This document shows, one piece after another, positions 1 to 6,117 of a stretch of 64,000 nucleotides of DNA. Below the pieces are notes generated by a model, which saw only the letters and a list, made by a program, of their open reading frames with translations, did not search any database and was not told where the DNA came from. Source of the stretch: Caldilineaceae bacterium (GTDB lineage Bacteria > Chloroflexota > Anaerolineae > Caldilineales > Caldilineaceae); the NCBI GenBank assembly GCA_026645575.1, contig JAPKMW010000001.1:186001-250000 (forward strand), in the 5' to 3' direction. The position numbers were made by a program, and so were the translations under genes. Every line of letters starts with the position of its first letter. Position 1 is the stretch's first letter.

Positions 1-748
1 CATTGGCCGAGCCAATGCCGCGCATCACCGAGGTGGAGCAATTTTGTTCATGATCGGCGTGGAGAATAAAGAGAACATCGAGCGCTCGGGCCAGCACTGG
101 GTTGACTTCGTAGTTGCTCTGATTCATATAGTCGAGCATATAGAGGAAGTTGGCCGTGTAGCCCAAATCGCTATTCGGGTAGTTGTAGGGGCGACCAATG
201 CGGTGGCGATAGGCAAAGGCGGCGACGGTGGGCAATTTGCCCAGAATGCGCAGGATCTGCTTGTCACGCGTCGCCTGGTCTTCCACATTCTTGGCCTCTT
301 TGTGCAAGGTGGACATAAAGGCCAGCCCGCTAATGAGCATCCCCATGGGGTGGGCGTCGTAACGGAACGACTTCATCAGATCGGTCAGATTCTCATGAAC
401 AAAGGTGTGGTGACAGATTTTGTACTCCCACGCCTTGGCGGTGGCTTGGTCGGGCAACTCGCCATAGACCAGCAGATAAGCGACCTCGAGAAAGTTGCTC
501 TGTTCGGCCAGTTGCTCAATCGGGTAGCCGCGATATTCAAGGATGCCCTTATCGCCGTCAATATAGGTAATACTGCTTTTGCAGGCAGCGGTGTTGCCAT
601 AGCCGGGGTCATAGACCATCATGCCAAAGTCATCGGCGTTGACCTTGATCTGGCGCAGCGCCAGGGCATTGATCGTTTCATTTTCAATCGGCACCTCGTA
701 GCTCTTGCCAGTGCGATTATCGGTAATCGTTAACGTGTTACCGCTCAT
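1..748 (-). CDS. gltA: Citrate synthase, N-terminal part (runs off the window)
   Basis: Condenses oxaloacetate with acetyl-CoA at the entry to the TCA cycle. The reverse strand reads open from an ATG at 748 to the window edge, giving 249 codons. The protein starts MSGNTLTITDNRTGKSYEVP. It then shows family landmarks: ITYIDGDKGILEYRGYPIEQ, a YDAHPMGM block, and HADHEQNCSTSVMR at the edge, which carries one of the active-site histidines. The last third of the enzyme lies outside the window. An SD-like GGAGC precedes the ATG. A perfect 33-bp-arm palindrome lies 22-87 bp upstream, between this gene and hflX on the same strand, so it sits in the leader or promoter region. Identification is firm; the assignment to citrate synthase rather than methylcitrate synthase is an inference from the motifs. 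Confidence 0.95.
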   Translation of the reverse strand, partial: MSGNTLTITDNRTGKSYEVPIENETINALALRQIKVNADDFGMMVYDPGYGNTAACKSSITYIDGDKGILEYRGYPIEQLAEQSNFLEVAYLLVYGELPDQATAKAWEYKICHHTFVHENLTDLMKSFRYDAHPMGMLISGLAFMSTLHKEAKNVEDQATRDKQILRILGKLPTVAAFAYRHRIGRPYNYPNSDLGYTANFLYMLDYMNQSNYEVNPVLARALDVLFILHADHEQNCSTSVMRGIGSAN

Positions 749-769
749 GAATAAAAGCTCCTTCATTGT

Positions 770-835
770 GGCGCATAATGGTAGGGGCGTCCCCTTGCGG
801 GCGCCCGCAAGGGGACGCCCCTACCATTATGCGCC
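770..835. repeat. Perfect palindrome with 33-bp arms (GTAGGGGCG type)
   Basis: Positions 770-802 are the exact reverse complement of 803-835, with no loop. The arm contains GGTAGGGGCGTCCCC. Each arm also holds a small self-complementary core (GGGGCGTCCCC), so the element can fold as one long hairpin or as two small ones. It lies between hflX and gltA. A second element with a GTAGGGGC core is at 32298-32363. Probably an interspersed non-autonomous repeat. Confidence 0.85.
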
Positions 836-868
836 TTTTACTTGGTTCATCAATTAGCAAATTTTATT

Positions 869-916
869 TCAAAAGCAGGTACGCTGCACCCGGACGGGTA
901 CAGTGTACCTGCTTGC
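869..916 (-). terminator. Probable intrinsic terminator of hflX
   Basis: Read on the minus strand, an imperfect stem (AAGCAGGTAC... pairing with ...GTACCTGCTTTT) begins about 3 nt after the hflX stop and ends in a short T run. Placement and polarity fit a rho-independent terminator. Confidence 0.6.
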
Positions 917-918
917 TT

Positions 919-2355
919 TTACCGTTGCGTCCAATAATTCGCATAACGACCGGCCAAATTAGCCGGCATCCGCCCAATCAAATGGGTGCCGTCAGCGGTG
1001 TGTTCTTCTTGTTCTACAAAGCCATGTTCATGGAAGAAGGAGACCAGTTCACCATGCTTGTAGGGGATCAAAACATCCACCGGCGCCATCTGGTTGTAGA
1101 GTACCTGATCGATGGTAGTGCGCAGATCATCCAGCCCGGCGCCGGTGAGGGCGCTGACAACCACGGCATTGGGATAGGCAGCCAGGGCATCCTTGATGCG
1201 CTCCTGTTGTTCCGCGTCGGTCAGATCGATCCGATCCGCTTTGTTAAGCGCTGTGATCACCAACTTGTCGCCTGCTCCCAACTCTTCCAGCACCTCTTCT
1301 ACCGCGCCCACCTGTTCATCCATGTTGGCATGGGAAAGATCGACCACATGGAGCAGCACATTGGCTTCCGTCACCTCTTCCAATGTCGCGCGGAAAGAGG
1401 CGACCAACATCGTCGGCAGCTTTTGGATAAAACCGACCGTATCGGTCAGCAGGATGGTCTGGCCGCTGGGCAATTCAGTGCGGCGCGTCGTCGGATCCAG
1501 GGTGGCAAACAGTTGATCCGCCGAGAGGACATCGGCATCACTCAATGTATTGAGCAACGTGCTTTTGCCGGCATTCGTATAGCCAACCAGGGCGACCACC
1601 GGCGACCCGGAGGCGCGTCGTTGTTGCCGATGTAAGTTGCGTTGCTGGCGGATCTCTTCCAGTTGCTTTTTCAAAAAGGCAATGCGTCGGCTGATCTCAC
1701 GACGGTCCACTTCCAACTGCGTTTCACCAGGCCCACGCACACCGACACCGCCGCTGGCGCCGCCGGCGCGACCACCGCTCTGGCGCGCTAAGTGCGTCCA
1801 GGCGCGAGTCAGGCGGGGTAACCGGTATTCATACTGCGCCAATTCGACTTGGACGGCGCCTTCGCGGGTGCGGGCATGACGGGCAAAGATGTCGAGAATC
1901 AGTGCGGTGCGGTCAATCACTTTGATGTTCTCGCCCAGCACTTTTTCCAGGTCGCGCTGCTGGCGCGGCGACAACTCTTCGTCAAAGATCACCACGCTGG
2001 CGCCGGTTTCCAAGACATAGCTATGTAACTCTTCCAACTTACCGGAGCCGATAAAGGTTGCTGGATTGGGTGTCTCCATGCGCTGAGTGACTTTGCCGAT
2101 GACGATGACGCCGGCGGTCTTGGCCAAGAGCGCTAGTTCGGCTAACGAATCTTCCAGGCTAAGTAAACTGGGGTAGCCCGACAGTTCGACGCCGACCAGA
2201 ATGGCGCGTTCAGCCGGCGGCTGGGTCGCCATTAGCCCGTCCTGGTCACGGAGCAAGGCGCGGCGTCGCCCTGGTTCACCCTCTTGACCGGACGGCTGAA
2301 GGTCATTGACAGCATAGACGTTGGTTCTGGCTTGAAAGGATTCTGGATTGGACAT
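919..2355 (-). CDS. hflX: GTPase HflX
   Basis: Ribosome-associated GTPase of the Obg-HflX superfamily that splits stalled or stressed 70S ribosomes; cytoplasmic. The 478-residue product has the HflX N-terminal nucleotide-binding domain (around residues 50-190, with FDEELSPRQQRDLEKVLG), a glycine-rich linker (SGGRAGGASGGVGVRGPGE), then the G domain. The P-loop is GYTNAGKSTLLN, switch II is DTVGFIQKLP, and the base-recognition motif is NKAD. Length is normal for the family. The first Met, at 2355, gives an N-terminal extension of about 45 residues before the conserved part (ILVGVELSG), so a start further in is possible. A hairpin terminator follows the stop directly. Confidence 0.95.
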   Translation of the reverse strand: MSNPESFQARTNVYAVNDLQPSGQEGEPGRRRALLRDQDGLMATQPPAERAILVGVELSGYPSLLSLEDSLAELALLAKTAGVIVIGKVTQRMETPNPATFIGSGKLEELHSYVLETGASVVIFDEELSPRQQRDLEKVLGENIKVIDRTALILDIFARHARTREGAVQVELAQYEYRLPRLTRAWTHLARQSGGRAGGASGGVGVRGPGETQLEVDRREISRRIAFLKKQLEEIRQQRNLHRQQRRASGSPVVALVGYTNAGKSTLLNTLSDADVLSADQLFATLDPTTRRTELPSGQTILLTDTVGFIQKLPTMLVASFRATLEEVTEANVLLHVVDLSHANMDEQVGAVEEVLEELGAGDKLVITALNKADRIDLTDAEQQERIKDALAAYPNAVVVSALTGAGLDDLRTTIDQVLYNQMAPVDVLIPYKHGELVSFFHEHGFVEQEEHTADGTHLIGRMPANLAGRYANYWTQR

Positions 2356-2751
2356 ATTTGGTTTTGCTCTGCCTACTTTCTGGTTTCGTGAGTCATGATT
2401 TGTGTTGCGTGCTGCGTGTACAATTCAAAAGTCTGGCGGTTGGGCGATGGATCACAAATCATAGGAACAAGCGAGCGCCTTTGGTGGGGAACTCACAAAC
2501 ATTTGCCGTAACTACTCAGTCTAGTTGCTCTCAGCCAGTCCATGACTGGCGCCAGTCATGGACTGGCTGAGAGCGGGCTGAGTAGTTACCATTTGCCCTT
2601 CATTGTACATGATAATTTCAATCTTGTACACCTCAGTTGCAACCGATGTGATACAATGGGGTAAGCAAGGGAAACAGGGAGACAGGGAGACAGAGCTGTA
2701 TCGACAATTCTCTGTTTCGCCTGTCTACCTGTCCAACAAAGGAGCAATATA
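2356..2751. other. Divergent intergenic region between hflX and kbl
   Basis: No gene is supported here. It contains a loose inverted repeat (ATGATTTGTG near 2396 against CACAAATCAT near 2452), the 82-bp MITE-like element at 2508-2589, and a short GGGAGACA-type repeat (2669-2700) with an imperfect inverse near 2715-2740. Promoters for the two divergent genes must lie here, but none matches consensus well enough to call. Confidence 0.6.
2508..2589. mobile_element. 82-bp MITE-like palindrome, copy 1, with 8-bp target duplication
   Basis: Ends are GTAACTAC and GTAGTTAC, which are inverted copies. The centre holds AGCCAGTCCATGACTGGC followed by its inverse. The element is flanked by the direct repeat CATTTGCC at 2500-2507 and 2590-2597. 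Each inner arm is itself self-complementary. Size, ends and flanking duplication match the copies at 3945 and 47831 exactly, which argues for transposition of a non-autonomous element. Confidence 0.85.
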
Positions 2752-3936
2752 ATGAGTGATCTACTGGCTTGGATTGATGAAGAACGGGAGCAGTTGGCGC
2801 AGGCCGGCTTGTTGTTTACCATCCGCACGATTGAATCGGCGATGGATGGTTGGGTAACCATTGATGGGCGACGCTTGCTCAATTTCTGTGCGAATAATTA
2901 TTTAGGGCTGGCGAATCATCCGCGCTTGCGGGAGGCGGCCAAGGCGGCGATTGATCACTATGGCATTGGGCCGAGCGCAGTGCGGGTGATTGCTGGCACG
3001 ATGGCCTTGCATGTTGAATTGGAAGAGCGGTTGGCGGCTTTCAAACAGGCCGAAGCGTGCATCACCTTCCAGAGCGGCTTTATGGCCAATGTTGCTGTCG
3101 TGCCGGCGTTGGTTGGCAAGGATGATCTGATCTTTTCTGATGAATTGAATCACGCCAGCATTATTGACGCCTGTCGCCTGAGCCGCGCCGAAGTGGTGCG
3201 CTATGCCCACAATGATATTGATGACCTGCGTCGCAAGATTGCCCAGAGCAAACAAGGGGGACGACGGCTGATCATCACCGATGGCGTCTTTAGCATGGAT
3301 GGCGATATTGCGCCGCTGCCCGATATTGTCGCCGTGGCTGAAGAACAGGGCCTGCTGGTTATGGTCGATGACGCGCACGGCGAGGGTGTGCTGGGCAAAG
3401 GCGGGCGCGGCATTGTTGATCACTTTGATCTGCATGGTCGCGTTCATGTGGAAGTGGGAACCTTGAGCAAGGCTTTTGGTGTTGTCGGTGGTCTGGTGGC
3501 GGGAAACCGGCGTATTGTCGAGTGGTTGCGCCAGCGGGCGCGCCCCTTCCTCTTTTCCAGCGCCATGACCGCACCTGATGTCGCCGCTTGTATCGAAGCG
3601 ACCAAAGTGCTGGCCGAATCAACCGAACTGGTGGATCGCCTCTGGCAAAACGCCAGGGTGATGCAAGGCGCGCTGCGCCAGATGGGCTTTGACATCGGCC
3701 ATAGCCAGACGCCGATCACGCCCATCATGCTGGGTGAAGCGCCCTTGGCCCAACAATTCAGTCGCCGCCTCTTTGCCGAAGGCATCTTTGCCATTGCCAT
3801 CGGCTTCCCCGCCGTGCCGATGGGCAAAGCGCGCATTCGCGTCATGAACTCTGCTGCCCATAGTCAAAGTGATCTAGAACAAGCATTGACGATCTTCGAG
3901 CGGGTGGGGCGGGAATTAAAGGTGATCAATCATTAA
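2752..3936 (+). CDS. kbl: 2-amino-3-ketobutyrate CoA ligase (glycine C-acetyltransferase)
   Basis: PLP enzyme of the alpha-oxoamine synthase family. It converts 2-amino-3-ketobutyrate plus CoA to glycine and acetyl-CoA, the second step of threonine breakdown. The 394-residue length is typical. Visible landmarks: NFCANNYLGLANHP near residue 45, FQSGFMANVAV near 110, FSDELNHASIIDACRLS, DDAHGEGVLG (PLP-binding Asp/His), and GTLSKAFGVVGG with the Schiff-base lysine near 240. AAGGAG lies 8 nt before the ATG. The usual partner, threonine 3-dehydrogenase, is not adjacent; a zinc dehydrogenase of that general type is at 41.6 kb. Paralogues (BioF, ALA synthase) are less likely because of the N-terminal sequence. 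Confidence 0.9.
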   Translation: MSDLLAWIDEEREQLAQAGLLFTIRTIESAMDGWVTIDGRRLLNFCANNYLGLANHPRLREAAKAAIDHYGIGPSAVRVIAGTMALHVELEERLAAFKQAEACITFQSGFMANVAVVPALVGKDDLIFSDELNHASIIDACRLSRAEVVRYAHNDIDDLRRKIAQSKQGGRRLIITDGVFSMDGDIAPLPDIVAVAEEQGLLVMVDDAHGEGVLGKGGRGIVDHFDLHGRVHVEVGTLSKAFGVVGGLVAGNRRIVEWLRQRARPFLFSSAMTAPDVAACIEATKVLAESTELVDRLWQNARVMQGALRQMGFDIGHSQTPITPIMLGEAPLAQQFSRRLFAEGIFAIAIGFPAVPMGKARIRVMNSAAHSQSDLEQALTIFERVGRELKVINH

Positions 3937-3944
3937 TGGAAAAC

Positions 3945-4026
3945 GTAACTACTCAGCTCCTAGCCAGTCCGTGACTGGCGATGGGCCGCCAGTCGCGGAC
4001 TGGCTAGGAGCGGGCTGAGTAGTTAC
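3945..4026. mobile_element. 82-bp MITE-like palindrome, copy 2, with 8-bp target duplication
   Basis: Same ends (GTAACTAC/GTAGTTAC) and a CCTAGCCAGTCCGTGACTGG core with its inverse. Flanked by the direct repeat TGGAAAAC at 3937-3944 and 4027-4034. It lies 8 bp after the kbl stop, so it may also terminate or stabilise that transcript. Confidence 0.85.
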
Positions 4027-4043
4027 TGGAAAACAATTGATTT

Positions 4044-4156
4044 AGGACTTACGCAAGACGACGGCTCACGAGACCTCCGGGAGGTGGGTAAACACAATTT
4101 CCACTAGCCAAACTTGTTGCGCCCACCTCCCGGAGGTCTCGTTGTGCGTAAGTCCT
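4044..4156. repeat. 113-bp inverted-repeat element with AGGACTTACGCA ends
   Basis: The 12-bp ends AGGACTTACGCA and TGCGTAAGTCCT are perfect inverses. An inner pair around ACGAGACCTCCGGGAGGTGG is also inverted, with a roughly 30-bp unique loop. No clean target duplication is visible. It is a different family from the 82-bp element next to it and looks like a MITE or terminal remnant of an insertion sequence. Confidence 0.7.
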
Positions 4157-4201
4157 GTAATTGTATCGCTAATCACCATCATCATCGTTTGAGGAGTTTG
4201 T

Positions 4202-5038
4202 GTGAAGCCATTTCTGAAGTGGGCCGGCGGGAAGTTGCGGATTGTGGCGCGCATTAAGGCGCTCCTCCCGCCGGGCAAACGGTTGTTAGAACCCTTTGTC
4301 GGCTCCGGCGCCCTGTTTTTGAACACCGACTACGCGGCATACTTACTGGCCGATGCCAATGCCGATCTGATTAACCTATACCAGCAACTGCAACAGGGCG
4401 GGCAAGCCTTTATTGCCCACTGTGCTACTTTCTTTACGCCGACCAATAACGATGAGGTCACTTTCTATACGTTACGTCGCCAATTCAACGGTACGCGCGA
4501 TCCGCTGGAAAAAGCCGCTCTCTTTCTCTACCTGAATAAACATTGTTATAACGGCCTCTGCCGCTACAATGCTCGTGGCGAATTCAACGTACCCTTTGGC
4601 CGCTACAAACAGCCCTATTTCCCGGCGGCGGAAATGCTCTCGTTTCAGCAAAAGGCGCAAACCGCCACCTTTCAGGTGCAAGATTTTGTGACAACAATGG
4701 CTGATGCGCAAGCCGGCGATGTGGTCTATTGCGACCCGCCCTATGCGCCCCTCTCCGCCACCGCCAACTTTACCAGCTATCGCGCCGAAGGTTTTGGCGC
4801 CGACGAACAACAAAGATTGGCGGAGATGGCGGACTTGCTTCGCCATCGCGGGATCACCGTGATCATTTCCAACCACGACACCCCCTTTACACGCGCCCTC
4901 TACGCTACCGCTGACGAACAGCAATACTTTGGCGTGCAACGCCACATTAGCTGCGACGGCGCCAATCGTACCAAGGCCGCTGAGGTGCTGGCAATTTACC
5001 GTGCGATTACTGCCTGGAGTCGAAATAAGTACTGTTGA
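4202..5038 (+). CDS. dam: Solitary Dam-type DNA adenine N6-methyltransferase
   Basis: Transfers methyl from S-adenosylmethionine to adenine in DNA, probably in GATC (family inference). The 278-residue product has the alpha-class D12 order: FLKWAGGK at residue 4, SAM-binding EPFVGSGALFLN near 32, and catalytic DPPYAPLS near 179. The C-terminal part has the usual ISNHDTPFT block. Start is GTG at 4202, placed by the conserved FLKWAGG N-terminus; GAGGAG lies about 8 nt upstream. No restriction endonuclease or phage gene is nearby, so it is likely an orphan regulatory or acquired methylase. It is bracketed by mobile palindromes on one side and an AT-richer, gene-free stretch on the other. Confidence 0.9.
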   Translation: MKPFLKWAGGKLRIVARIKALLPPGKRLLEPFVGSGALFLNTDYAAYLLADANADLINLYQQLQQGGQAFIAHCATFFTPTNNDEVTFYTLRRQFNGTRDPLEKAALFLYLNKHCYNGLCRYNARGEFNVPFGRYKQPYFPAAEMLSFQQKAQTATFQVQDFVTTMADAQAGDVVYCDPPYAPLSATANFTSYRAEGFGADEQQRLAEMADLLRHRGITVIISNHDTPFTRALYATADEQQYFGVQRHISCDGANRTKAAEVLAIYRAITAWSRNKYC

Positions 5039-5102
5039 ACCTTACAGCCTAGTATCCATTTGTTTGGAAATTATCAGAAAGTCATAAGATTTATCAGCTA
5101 AG

Positions 5103-5136
5103 TGTAAGCTATTTTCTACGCTATTTGTTGTATACT
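5103..5136 (+). promoter_or_regulatory. Promoter-like unit A: TGTAAGC-N21-TATACT
   Basis: TGTAAGC at 5103-5109 and TATACT at 5131-5136 are separated by exactly 21 bp. There is no TTGACA at the -35 position, so the upstream box could be an activator site overlapping -35. The same box and spacing recur at 5300, 25505 and 34255. Confidence 0.45.
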
Positions 5137-5299
5137 TTATGGCAGGGTTTCGTAGGATTGACGTAATGCTATACGTTTCACTTGTACGGTAAATCCTGCG
5201 ATCATCCCAACAAAGCCACCATCAGCGCACACATACCAAATACGAATCGTATTAATATCGTTGGGTAGTTGTAGAAATACCGTCGTTTTGGCAGATAAC

Positions 5300-5333
5300 T
5301 GTAAGCTATTTTTTGCGTCATTTGTAGTATAGT
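5300..5333 (+). promoter_or_regulatory. Promoter-like unit B: TGTAAGC-N21-TATAGT
   Basis: A second copy, 197 bp after unit A. Similarity extends over about 60 bp (CAG..AA.TGTAAGCTATTTT... to ...TTTAGGAT), so the unit appears to have been duplicated. No open reading frame follows either copy convincingly. Confidence 0.45.
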
Positions 5334-5469
5334 TGTTGTGTGGTTATTTTAGGATATACCTGTATAAATTGCTGATCGCCTTCGCGTTGTTCCTTACACC
5401 GCTTGTTTGCTCTCCCATCATTGCCGCCCTTCACCATACAGGAATACCAACGACTTTCAGTATCCAACG

Positions 5470-5552
5470 GTAACTACTAAGCCTGCTCCGAGTCGGTCCG
5501 TGACCGGCGATTGGGACGCCGGTCACGGACCGACTCGAAACTGAGTAGTTAT
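5470..5552. mobile_element. Divergent MITE-like palindrome (83 bp)
   Basis: Ends are GTAACTAC and GTAGTTAT. The core is CGAGTCGGTCCGTGACCGGC with its inverse, so it has the same nested design as the 82-bp family but different inner words. No target duplication remains. It lies immediately downstream of the small-RNA terminator. Confidence 0.65.
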
Positions 5553-5555
5553 GAA

Positions 5556-5700
5556 TAAAAAAGCGGTATAGGGAGTTATCGCCTCCCTATACCGCCTGTA
5601 ACAAAGCAACCCGGCTAACCTTCTCAATAACTTTGCGGTGACAGAGAAGGGAATGCCTGTGACATAAAAGCGGGAAACCCGCCTTCTGGGGCGCCTTGTC
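5556..5700 (-). ncRNA. Putative stand-alone structured small RNA
   Basis: On the minus strand a consensus sigma-70 promoter (TTGACA-N17-TATAGT, 5707-5735) directs a transcript expected to start near 5700. It ends at a perfect 13-bp stem (5563-5575 with 5583-5595) followed by six T. The transcript can fold as a three-way junction. The closing stem pairs GACAAGGC-G-CCC with GGGTTGCTTTGTT. Hairpin 2 is AAGGCGGG-TTT-CCCGCTTT, and hairpin 3 pairs CCTTCTC with GAGAAGG. GCAAAG in the last loop could also pair with CTTTGT (a pseudoknot). No gene follows on this strand, so it is more likely a trans-acting or housekeeping RNA (6S-like?) than a riboswitch. I could not match it to a named family. Folding was done by eye. 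Confidence 0.6.
5563..5595 (-). terminator. Strong intrinsic terminator of the small RNA
   Basis: GCGGTATAGGGAG pairs perfectly with CTCCCTATACCGC around a 7-nt loop and is followed on the minus strand by TTTTTTATT. Textbook rho-independent form. Confidence 0.85.
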
Positions 5701-5706
5701 GCGTCT

Positions 5707-5735
5707 ACTATACATCTTTCTGACGAGACTGTCAA
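5707..5735 (-). promoter_or_regulatory. Consensus sigma-70 promoter of the small RNA
   Basis: On the minus strand TTGACA (5735-5730), a 17-bp spacer and TATAGT (5712-5707). Together with the terminator 110 bp downstream it defines a compact transcription unit. Confidence 0.75.
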
Positions 5736-6117
5736 TGGGTCGTTTGTTTTACTCACACTTTACGGCTGCGTCTACTTGGCGTAGAGCAAACGTAGCCCAT
5801 TGACCGTTGCCACAAGGATTGCCCCACACTCATTGGATGTAACGAAGGCAAGCGCCCTCGGTCGCTGCACCGACGCGCGGCTCTCCTTCGCTCATCATAT
5901 TCGTTTCTGCTCAACCCACGGCTGGCCGTGCGCCCGTGTCGCGCCTTCGATCATCAGGATGACGCCCACGACGCCTGGTAGTAACCGAGAGGAGGTAATC
6001 CAACCACCAGTGCCATGACGCTTCAACCAGATCCAAAACGTTTCTGTTTGCTGCTTCGCTCAAGTGAGGCAGACGCCGATTGTAAATGTTCAACCCCTAC
6101 CTTTTTGGAGGCAAATT

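Larger units (their letters stand above)
5039..6117. other. 1.08-kb gene-free region holding a small RNA, duplicated promoter-like units and a palindrome
   Basis: No convincing protein gene. In order: two related promoter-like units at about 5095-5160 and 5292-5352, a divergent MITE-like palindrome at 5470-5552, and a minus-strand small RNA at about 5556-5700 with its promoter at 5707-5735. The remaining stretch to 6117 is the leader of the next gene. The only leader feature I can point to is the strong GGAGG ribosome-binding site at about 6106. Confidence 0.7.

Noticed and set aside
44..733. 229-codon plus-strand frame at the window start
   Set aside because: It is the shadow of the gltA gene, which reads on the minus strand with clear citrate synthase motifs.
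5556..5700. c-di-GMP-I riboswitch reading of the small RNA
   Set aside because: GCAAAG and AGCCGGGTTGC recall the motif, but the GGGCAAACC part and GNRA loop are absent and no gene follows on that strand.
5523..5756. 77-codon minus-strand frame over the small-RNA locus
   Set aside because: It crosses the palindrome, the terminator and the promoter, has no RBS or family resemblance, and overlaps a well-formed RNA unit.
5987..6010. GGAGGTAATCCAACC, similar to the complement of a 16S rRNA 3' end
   Set aside because: The similarity stops after about 15 bases and nothing else of an rRNA gene is present.
5800..6018. 72-codon plus-strand frame in the leader of the cadherin-like gene
   Set aside because: No RBS, low-complexity composition and no recognisable motif; more likely leader sequence.
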